Shown: piece after piece, positions 57,728 to 64,000 of the stretch | Layout of the letters: every line of letters begins with the position of its first letter | Position numbering within the stretch: position 1 is the first letter of the stretch | NCBI GenBank assembly: GCA_002172675.1 | Contig: NETF01000091.1 | Coordinates: forward strand, 1-64,000 | Direction: 5' to 3' | DNA length: 64,000 nucleotides | Source: an unicellular cyanobacterium SU3 | GTDB lineage: Bacteria > Cyanobacteriota > Cyanobacteriia > Cyanobacteriales > Microcystaceae | The notes under the pieces: generated by a model | Databases searched by the model: none | Told to the model about the DNA's origin: nothing | Seen by the model: the letters and a program-made list of their open reading frames with translations, nothing else | Translations under genes and position numbers: made by a program

Positions 57728-58399
57728 TCACTTTTGTAGTTTGCCTTGATTTAATTTTAAAACTTGTGTCGTAAATTTTTCGACAAGTTCTAATTGATGG
57801 TTTACCATAAGAACGGTTATTTTAGTGTTGGTTGTTATAGTCTGTAACACTTCAATGAGTTGCAAAGCTTTGTCACGATCTAAAGCAGACGTGGGTTCAT
57901 CTAATAATAATAAGGTCGGTTGCATCATTAAACCCCTGACAATGGTGATCAGTTGTCGTTGTCCTAAAGATAGTTGTAACTCATTGCGTTCTAACCAATC
58001 ATCAGGGATAGATAATTGCGATCGCCAGTATTTTCCTCGTTGATTAATTTCAGTTGTAGATAGTTTTTGTAATTTTAGAGGATAGACTAAGGTTTCTTCG
58101 ACTGTCATCCCTAATAATTTCGGTTCTTGGGGAACTAAAACAATTTTTTGACGGAGGGGGATAACCTGAAATTGTTTTAAGGGTTGAGATTCAAATAAAA
58201 TTAATCCCGTGGTGGGATCGAGTAAACGGTTAATCAAACGCAATAGCGTCGTTTTACCCGATCCCGACGGGCCAACAATAGCCAAGCGATCGCCCTTATT
58301 AACGGTAAAAGAAATATTTTCTAATAACTGATGTCTACCTAAAGGATCGCTTAACCCCACATCAGATAATTGTAATAAAGGTTCTGTCGATCCTTGCAT
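57728..58399 (-). CDS. ABC transporter ATP-binding protein
   Basis: This 223-residue ATPase has Walker A GPSGSGKTT (43-51), Q-loop VPQEP, signature LSLGQRQ (143-149), Walker B LLLLDEPTSALD and H-loop VNHQ. Signature and sequence style resemble the YbbL/FetA-type or small cofactor/ion importers. No permease gene adjoins it. It may energise a permease encoded elsewhere. The following 457-residue gene is a possible partner only by position. Confidence 0.85.
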   Translation of the reverse strand: MQGSTEPLLQLSDVGLSDPLGRHQLLENISFTVNKGDRLAIVGPSGSGKTTLLRLINRLLDPTTGLILFESQPLKQFQVIPLRQKIVLVPQEPKLLGMTVEETLVYPLKLQKLSTTEINQRGKYWRSQLSIPDDWLERNELQLSLGQRQLITIVRGLMMQPTLLLLDEPTSALDRDKALQLIEVLQTITTNTKITVLMVNHQLELVEKFTTQVLKLNQGKLQK

Positions 58400-58610
58400 T
58401 TAGATTCTATCGTTCGTAATAAATTTAATCTACATTTTAGAATATTTTTCTCAAATCGATTTTGATAATTAATACGAAATGAAAATGAGAAGGCTATCAA
58501 TAATTTTCTCCTTACTCCCTATTCCCCTGCACTCCTTGGTAGCCAACATAAAGGAATTTGATATAAGATCCCTTAGTCTAGAACAAGTATTGCAAATTGT
58601 TACTTGTGTA

Positions 58611-58715
58611 TATAATATCATTGGTTGGAGTTAATAGATCATTTATGGTTGATTTTAAAACTCCTCAACAAAACGTTTTCATTGAAAAATATCCTTTTTA
58701 GGGTATTTTTTTCTT
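58611..58715 (+). ncRNA. candidate small RNA (or 18-codon mRNA) with own promoter and terminator
   Basis: TATAAT at 58611-58616 is preceded by the inverted repeat ACAAGTA-(11)-TACTTGT (58583-58607). About 70 bases on, AAAATATCCT (58686-58695), TTTT, AGGGTATTTT (58700-58709) forms a 10-bp stem with one G-T pair and runs into TTTCTTTATTTC, a good plus-strand terminator. A transcript of about 90 bases is implied. An 18-codon ORF (58645-58701) lies inside, but its ribosome-binding site is poor. Both flanking genes are on the other strand. Nothing else is seen in 58400-58833. Confidence 0.45.
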
Positions 58716-58833
58716 TATTTCTTGAATTCAGACCTGAAGAAGTCAGATTGCTCCTGCTTATCAAACAAGAAATCGCCTAGAGTAAAATAAATACACCAAG
58801 CGATTATACTATAATTTAAGATTTCAAGCTAAT

Positions 58834-59754
58834 TTATGATTGCTTTTTGCGTTTTAGACCTAAACCTAAACCACCGATGGCAAGAAGTCCAACAACCGTA
58901 CCAGGTTCTGGTACAGCGACACGATCAATAGTACCATTTACTTCTTCAACAGCAGCCAATCGAAATTCATAGGTACCCCCGTCTGGATCTAAACCACTGC
59001 TTCCAATAACATAATCGTTAAATCCAATGTCTATTATTCCTGTATTTAGGGTTTCTGTATCATTTTCATTAATGACTGATATTCCAGCTTGAAAAACTTC
59101 TCCTGCAAACACTTCTATCGCATTACCATCTCCTTGAATAAGGTTTATAGTATATTGCGCGAGAAACTCTGACGAGGCAAGTTTTGTCCCTCCAGTATAA
59201 CCTGTTACCTGAGCAAAAAGATCACCCTCAAAGAAACCTTCAAGATCAACAACATCATCTGGAGTCGCATTGAAATTAGCACTAAATACTTCGTAGGTAC
59301 CTTCAGCATTTCCAGATATATTGTCCCCTGTTAGCTCTATCTCAGCAAAATTAGACGCACTTCCAGGGACACTATTACAATCAACGCTTGCACCTGCGTC
59401 TATTGTGCCACCACCTAGTGAAAAAGGAAATTCACTACCAGCACCTGTGGTCGTTATTGGAGTAGTACCACAAGCAACTGGACCGACAGCATCAACAGGA
59501 TCGATACCATTGATAGCTCCCGAAGCATTTACCTGTGCAAAAGCTCCGTCATAATCTCCAGATGGAAGTAATAAATTACCAATACCATCACCTGAACCAT
59601 CATTATCAATCAATTGAAGAGTGACATCTGTAAATTGAACATTAGAACTCGCTGATATGGTTCCGGCTTGTACATTGGTCTGAACACCAACTGTTCCGAT
59701 CATACCAGCGATTCCAGCGATCGCACATTGGGATAAAAAGTTGAGTTTATTCAT
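58834..59754 (-). CDS. PEP-CTERM exported protein
   Basis: I placed the start at ATG 59754, after a GAGGAG site, not at the longer frame start 59868. The result is 306 residues. The signal peptide is LNFLSQCAIAGIAGMIGTVGVQTNVQAG. A Gly/Asp/Asn-rich beta-type domain follows, with two Cys (ACGTTP and DCNSVPG). A PEP-CTERM tail, VPEPGTVVGLLAIGGLGLGLKRKK (two parts), closes it. It is likely exported and cut by an exosortase, ending in the envelope or extracellular matrix. The body has no named domain that I recognise. Confidence 0.82.
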   Translation of the reverse strand: MNKLNFLSQCAIAGIAGMIGTVGVQTNVQAGTISASSNVQFTDVTLQLIDNDGSGDGIGNLLLPSGDYDGAFAQVNASGAINGIDPVDAVGPVACGTTPITTTGAGSEFPFSLGGGTIDAGASVDCNSVPGSASNFAEIELTGDNISGNAEGTYEVFSANFNATPDDVVDLEGFFEGDLFAQVTGYTGGTKLASSEFLAQYTINLIQGDGNAIEVFAGEVFQAGISVINENDTETLNTGIIDIGFNDYVIGSSGLDPDGGTYEFRLAAVEEVNGTIDRVAVPEPGTVVGLLAIGGLGLGLKRKKQS

Positions 59755-59823
59755 GAATTGAATACTCCTCATAAAAAACGTTTTCGCCTGTAATCCTAAA
59801 TCAAAAAAAATTTTTTTTGTGTA

Positions 59824-59856
59824 TGAAACCGTACATAAATTGTTTGAAAACGTACA
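59824..59856 (-). promoter_or_regulatory. two 12-bp direct repeats upstream of the PEP-CTERM gene
   Basis: TGAAACCGTACA (59824-59835) and TGAAAACGTACA (59845-59856) differ at one base and start 21 bases apart, two helical turns. They lie 70-102 bases upstream of the chosen start. This is the usual geometry of tandem binding sites for a response regulator. The rest of 59857-60207 is strongly AT-rich with nothing else recognised. Confidence 0.5.
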
Positions 59857-60207
59857 CAGTGAAAACAAAATTATTTACATACCCTGACTTTTACTATTAT
59901 TTCAAGTTTAATTTAAACTCAACTTTAGATTATCCAAGTTAAGTTAATTGTTTTACCTATATTTACTAAATTATTGGTTATGAATTCTCAAAATAACTAA
60001 TTATCATTTTTGATTTTTTATATTAATTTTTTATAACTTTAATAAACTTTTTTAGATTCAACTTTAATTATACAACAATGTCTAAGTTTGTCCAGTTTTA
60101 AATATTTATTTTTTTGACGCTTCACCCTTTATAAGAGTCTAATTTTGTCTAAACTCAACAAGTTTTTATGAATAGGTAAAATATCTCCTCACTATCGAAC
60201 CACTTGA

Positions 60208-60846
60208 TCACTCACTAATCCCTTGACCATGTTCTCGTCCTGGAACATTTTCTAAGGCAGCTAAAATAGCTTGAGATCCTGCAATAATGTCTCGTTCTTC
60301 TCCTCCTAAATATAAACGTCCAAAACTACCAATAGCTGAGACTTGCAAAATGTTAATAAAAGCTGCTTTTTCTGCTTCATTAGCTGCTAAGGCTGCATAG
60401 GCTGCTGGTTGCACTTCCAGGACGTATAACGTTTGTCCTGCGAGTAACATTTGTCCCCGTCGGTTACGATTGACTAATTGTGCCTGATAAGCGTCGATAT
60501 TACGAATGATTTGACTAGAAACGACCCTCGGTTTCAAACAGTCTCGCCGTTTGACCCCTAATGCAGCTAAAATAGCTTGTCCTGCTGCTTTAGTTTCCCC
60601 TTGGTTGGTTGAATGAATTTCTAAAAGGCCATAGAGTCGTTCGACAAATTGAACTCCAGGACGAACAACGGCCGATTTTAAGGCCACATCAGTAATACGG
60701 TTGATTTCTATTCCTGGGGAAATTTCAATCCACAAAGAAGCATCCCCCGGCAAAGGCAAAAATCCTAATGCAACGGTTCCAATATAAGCCGCGTGTTGAG
60801 ATTGTAAACGATCAAGATAAACGTAACTTCTTAATTCAACGCCCAA
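60208..60846 (-). CDS. ccmP: carboxysome shell protein CcmP (tandem BMC domain)
   Basis: The 212-residue protein has two BMC folds in tandem (about 1-103 and 104-212). The sequence matches CcmP as I know it: [59 protein letters not shown] and [21 protein letters not shown]. CcmP trimers stack face to face and form a gated pore in the beta-carboxysome shell. It stands away from any main ccm cluster in this window, as is usual for this satellite gene. It is divergent from ndhD. Confidence 0.93.
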   Translation of the reverse strand: MGVELRSYVYLDRLQSQHAAYIGTVALGFLPLPGDASLWIEISPGIEINRITDVALKSAVVRPGVQFVERLYGLLEIHSTNQGETKAAGQAILAALGVKRRDCLKPRVVSSQIIRNIDAYQAQLVNRNRRGQMLLAGQTLYVLEVQPAAYAALAANEAEKAAFINILQVSAIGSFGRLYLGGEERDIIAGSQAILAALENVPGREHGQGISE

Positions 60847-61084
60847 GATTTAACTCTCCGATGCTTATTCAATAAGCTGTCATAAATTTGTCTCCTAGAA
60901 CAAATTACCATGTTTAACTTTTGAACTATCAATAATCATCTATTTACTTACAGATGCGAATATCCGTTCTACCCTACCAAATTAAGAAGCATTTAGACTT
61001 TACATTGTATTTTGTGAATGAAAAATTAATAATTCATTTATAAAAGTCAATCGTAAACCTAGAGAATTTTCTTTGTAATATCTC

Positions 61085-61114
61085 TTTTCAAATTGTTACA
61101 AAAGTTTATATAAT
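61085..61114 (+). promoter_or_regulatory. ndhD promoter with HLR1-like site
   Basis: TTTTCA (61085-61090), 18 bases, TATAAT (61109-61114). Overlapping it, GTTACAAA (61095-61102) and TTTATATA (61105-61112), two bases apart, resemble the HLR1 direct repeat bound by RpaB, although the second half has two mismatches to the consensus. The rest of 60847-61148 shows nothing distinct. Confidence 0.4.
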
Positions 61115-61148
61115 AGGGACAAGCAAACTGAGTATTTATTACCAGCTT

Positions 61149-62750
61149 ATGGTTATTACCGAAATTCCCTGGCTCACAGCAATCATTCTTGTCCCTTTAG
61201 TGGCCGCTTTCGCCATTCCTTTGATCCCCGACAAAGAAGGAAAAACAGTCCGTTGGTATGCTTTAGGGGTGGGTTTATTCAACTTCGCGTTAACGATATA
61301 CGCCGTTTTCGACCAATACAATTTCAATAACAGCCATTTTCAACTACAAGAAACCTATCCTTGGGTTCCTCAATTAGGTTTAAACTGGTCAGTAGGTGTT
61401 GATGGCTTATCGATGCCTCTAATTGTTTTATCCGGTTTAATTACCACTTTAGCCTTATTAGCATCTTGGAGAGTCGAGAAAAAGCCTCGTTTATTTTATT
61501 TCCTAATGCTAGTGCTATACAGCGCACAAATGGGAGTATTTGCTGCACAAGACTTACTATTGTTCTTCTTCATGTGGGAACTAGAGTTAGTCCCCGTCTA
61601 TATATTAATTTCTATTTGGGGTGGCAACAAGCGTCTTTATGCAGCCACAAAATTTATTTTATATACTGCCCTCGCTTCAATCTTTATCTTAGTCGCAGCC
61701 CTAGGTATGGCTTTCTATGGTGACACCGTTACCTTTGATATGGCCCAGTTAGGGATGAAAGAGTTTCCCCTTGTTCTAGAAGTGTTAGCTTATGCAGGAT
61801 TTTTAATCGCTTTCGGCGTAAAACTTCCCATATTCCCCTTACATACTTGGCTACCGGATGCCCATAGCGAAGCCTCTGCACCAGTGTCGATGATTTTAGC
61901 AGGTGTTTTGTTGAAAATGGGTGGTTATGGGTTAATTCGCTTCAACATCGAAATGTTACCGGATGCTCATATTAAATTTGCTCCTTTACTACTTATTTTA
62001 GGAGTGGTTAACGTAGTTTACGGGGCATTTACCGCTTTTGGTCAAACTAACCTTAAGCGTCGTCTCGCTTCTTCTTCTATCTCTCACATGGGGTTTGTTC
62101 TCATCGGCATTTCATCCTTTACCGAGTTAGGAATGAATGGGGCAGTTTTGCAAATGGTATCTCACGGTTTAATTGCTGCAGCCTTATTCTTCCTCTGCGG
62201 TAGCACTTACGAACGCACCCATACCTTAATGATGGACGAAATGGGTGGTTTAGCGAAGAAAATGCCCAAAACCTTCGCTTTATTTACCACAGCATCTATG
62301 GCATCTTTGGCATTACCTGGAATGAGTGGGTTTGTGGCAGAGTTAACCGTGTTCTTAGGTGTGGCTAATAGTGATGTGTATAGTTCCACCTTTAAAACAG
62401 TGGTTATATTTTTAACTGCAGTGGGCTTAATTTTAACCCCCATTTACCTCTTATCCATGTTACGGGTTGTGTTCTACGGCCAAAAGAACGAAGGGTTGAA
62501 GTTAGATGGCTTTAGCTTAGATGCTAAACCCCGTGAAGTGTTCATCACTGCTTGCTTGTTACTCCCTATTATCGGTATTGGTTTATATCCTAAGTTAGCC
62601 ACCACAACTTACGATATTAAAACCGTAGAAGTCGCTTCTAAAGCCCGTGCTGCTTTACCTACCATTGCTCAACGGCAAGAAATGTCCCGTCAAAATAATA
62701 TTGATGAAGAGTTAGCTTCAACGGTGTTTGTTGCTCCCGAAATTGATTAA
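61149..62750 (+). CDS. ndhD: NAD(P)H-quinone oxidoreductase subunit 4 (NdhD1/D2 type)
   Basis: The 533-residue protein is a proton-pumping antiporter-like subunit of NDH-1 with about 14 membrane helices. Seen are [14 protein letters not shown], the conserved Glu in [15 protein letters not shown], the Lys/His region [25 protein letters not shown] (two parts), and [18 protein letters not shown]. Sequence is of the respiratory NdhD1/D2 class, not the CO2-uptake D3/D4 class; I cannot tell D1 from D2. No ndhF is adjacent. A strong hairpin terminator follows. Confidence 0.95.
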   Translation: MVITEIPWLTAIILVPLVAAFAIPLIPDKEGKTVRWYALGVGLFNFALTIYAVFDQYNFNNSHFQLQETYPWVPQLGLNWSVGVDGLSMPLIVLSGLITTLALLASWRVEKKPRLFYFLMLVLYSAQMGVFAAQDLLLFFFMWELELVPVYILISIWGGNKRLYAATKFILYTALASIFILVAALGMAFYGDTVTFDMAQLGMKEFPLVLEVLAYAGFLIAFGVKLPIFPLHTWLPDAHSEASAPVSMILAGVLLKMGGYGLIRFNIEMLPDAHIKFAPLLLILGVVNVVYGAFTAFGQTNLKRRLASSSISHMGFVLIGISSFTELGMNGAVLQMVSHGLIAAALFFLCGSTYERTHTLMMDEMGGLAKKMPKTFALFTTASMASLALPGMSGFVAELTVFLGVANSDVYSSTFKTVVIFLTAVGLILTPIYLLSMLRVVFYGQKNEGLKLDGFSLDAKPREVFITACLLLPIIGIGLYPKLATTTYDIKTVEVASKARAALPTIAQRQEMSRQNNIDEELASTVFVAPEID

Positions 62751-62780
62751 GCGCTGTTCAATTAATTTAATAAGAATTAG

Positions 62781-62807
62781 TAGGGGCTTAATATTATTAA
62801 GCCCCTA
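62781..62807 (+). terminator. hairpin terminator after ndhD
   Basis: TAGGGGCTTAAT, ATT, ATTAAGCCCCTA is a perfect 12-bp stem with a 3-base loop, 31 bases past the stop codon. Confidence 0.75.
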
Positions 62808-62937
62808 TCTATGTTTAATAATTGCTCCCAATAATCAAAATTTCCTTAATTTATCTAAGAAAAATGAAAAATTAGAAGATCAAGATTGATTTCGATATTT
62901 CCCACACTTCCCATCTCTCCAATACCCCCAGATCAGA

Positions 62938-62978
62938 AAGAGAGCCGACGACTTTCCATGTTTCGTCTCGGCTCTCTT
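62938..62978. repeat. G+C-rich hairpin between convergent genes
   Basis: AAGAGAGCCGA (62938-62948) pairs perfectly with TCGGCTCTCTT (62968-62978) around a 19-base loop. No T-run follows on either strand, so it is not a classical terminator. It sits between ndhD and the convergent DALR gene. Apart from this and the ndhD terminator I see nothing in 62751-63071. Confidence 0.6.
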
Positions 62979-63071
62979 GTCTGGTTCGCTCCTCACACTA
63001 AATATAACTATATAAGAAGGTTTGGATTTTGTCACGTCTCTTAAGATTTATTTTTAATTTATTACATCGAT

Positions 63072-63947
63072 TTACAATTTGTGACGGGGTGGTTGTTCCC
63101 TTTGCGACAACCATAACCCTTGCAGTAAAATTTGTGTAATAGCGACTAAACCGAGTCTTGCTTGAGATAATTGAAGATTACCTCGACTTATTTCTCCAAA
63201 AATGCGACAGTAACGTTCAAATGTTAGAAAAGTCTCGCATAATGCTAGTCCTAGTTTGATCTCATTACTATTTGACTCATTTTCTAAACGATCAACAGTA
63301 AGAAGCATTTGAGAAATTAGCGATCGCTCAAATTGATTTAAACCTAAGCTAGACCAAGGGATCGGTTGAGACTTTGATAATGACCATTGGTAAGGCTGGA
63401 AAATTTCTTTTTTAAGCTTTATAAGTCCTTCTTTGTCTCCTAACCGTAAGAAACTACAGCAACGGGCATAAGTGTATTCGAGAGGCCATAAATTGTCATG
63501 ACTTGTTGACTTTAGAATGAACCTTTTTCGGGGATAGGCAAAAGTTTGCCAAGATTGTAACCATATAGATAGACTGCGATCGCATAAAATAAATTCTAAC
63601 CAACCTCGATCAAGGAGTTGTAGGGTAAAGGTTAAAGAGAAGGTTTCCTCTGGGGGGTTGGGTTGCTGTTGTAGGGTGTTAAAAATAGTTTCTGCGAGAG
63701 TAAGAGGAGAGAGGGAAGAATCGGAAGATAATTGAAAAGCGATCGCACAACGATAAGCGATAGAATCAATGTTAGGTAATCGATAAATAGAAATAGGGTT
63801 ATTGTTGCTAAGAAAATTAGTAACATTTGAGTTATCTAAATTTAATAATTGAGTAACAAGAAACTGCTGTAACTGTTGCTGGATAGAAAGGTTAGTTATT
63901 TTAATGGTTAAAGGATAAATATTTTTAATTATTCTATTTTTTGTCAT
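63072..63947 (-). CDS. stand-alone DALR anticodon-binding-domain protein
   Basis: The 291-residue protein ends in a DALR-like helical bundle as found at the C-terminus of arginyl-tRNA synthetase: LEYTYARCCSFLRLGDKEGL, FERSLISQMLLTVDRL, TFERYCRIFGEISRG and ARLGLVAITQILLQGLWL. The N-terminal 130 residues resemble a reduced additional-domain region. No synthetase catalytic domain (HIGH/KMSKS) is present. Such free-standing DALR proteins occur in cyanobacteria. A tRNA-binding role is inference. Confidence 0.75.
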   Translation of the reverse strand: MTKNRIIKNIYPLTIKITNLSIQQQLQQFLVTQLLNLDNSNVTNFLSNNNPISIYRLPNIDSIAYRCAIAFQLSSDSSLSPLTLAETIFNTLQQQPNPPEETFSLTFTLQLLDRGWLEFILCDRSLSIWLQSWQTFAYPRKRFILKSTSHDNLWPLEYTYARCCSFLRLGDKEGLIKLKKEIFQPYQWSLSKSQPIPWSSLGLNQFERSLISQMLLTVDRLENESNSNEIKLGLALCETFLTFERYCRIFGEISRGNLQLSQARLGLVAITQILLQGLWLSQREQPPRHKL

Positions 63948-64000
63948 CTTGAGTAAAATTAGTTAGAATAAGGACTTCTTAACTAGAATTGTTTAAGAGT

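Noticed and set aside
62988..62998. GCTCCTCACAC, close to the core of the Yfr1 small RNA (ACTCCTCACAC)
   Set aside because: Yfr1 needs a second hairpin right after the core. None is present, and the upstream hairpin does not match the usual Yfr1 stem.

Overview
The window is cyanobacterial chromosome. It carries petB and petD (cytochrome b6f), ndhD (NDH-1), the carboxysome shell gene ccmP, a Psb35-like photosystem II factor, cyanobacterial-type glgC, a flavodoxin, hppD, two PEP-CTERM proteins, three Uma2-family genes and many HIP1 octamers (GCGATCGC, e.g. 4325-4332 and 39243-39250). AT-rich base use, many intergenic short repeats and decayed genes point to a unicellular Cyanothece/Crocosphaera-like organism. 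That genus-level guess is inference.

Layout. 1-6.5 kb: tail of an IS4-like transposase, a CHRD/PEP-CTERM protein, a short-chain dehydrogenase divergent from glgC, then a divergent transketolase-like gene, and a DUF2267 gene lying between the two ends of a broken DUF29 gene. 6.5-13.1 kb: an acetyltransferase/glycosyltransferase pair for surface polysaccharide and an RND efflux pair (adaptor plus AcrB-type pump). 13.1-15.4 kb: a defence or addiction island with a frameshifted hydrolase remnant, a frameshifted orphan HicB, a PIN-domain toxin with small partner, and a HepT/MNT pair. The last two operons are each preceded by a copy of the same 78-bp promoter-like element. 15.4-29 kb: menD, Uma2, a polyprenol-phosphate sugar transferase, a degenerate histidine kinase, a DUF1611 protein, HU, a DMT transporter, tadA, purK (with an in-frame palindromic insert), a lumenal/periplasmic pentapeptide protein, prmA and serA.

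29-42.9 kb: a decayed toxin-antitoxin remnant, recQ, a PCP_red protein, a GH13 glucosidase, a TRAP solute receptor, Uma2, a TgpA-like membrane protein whose transglutaminase domain lacks its catalytic Cys and His, uvrA and cysH. 43-52.6 kb: Uma2, ispE, an ankyrin protein, psb35-like, ftsZ, flavodoxin, AIM24 protein, hppD and an iron-type alcohol dehydrogenase. 52.7-64 kb: petB-petD, an alpha/beta hydrolase, small unknown genes, an ABC ATPase, a candidate free-standing small RNA, a PEP-CTERM protein, ccmP, ndhD and a stand-alone DALR-domain protein.

Most genes are housekeeping or photosynthetic and sit singly or in pairs. The best leads are the 78-bp element shared by two toxin-antitoxin operons, the palindromic element translated inside purK, the dead-looking histidine kinase and transglutaminase, a short repeat family that supplies the last codons of purK and ispE, and a self-contained small transcription unit near 58.6 kb. 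No CRISPR array, rRNA or tRNA gene was recognised by eye.
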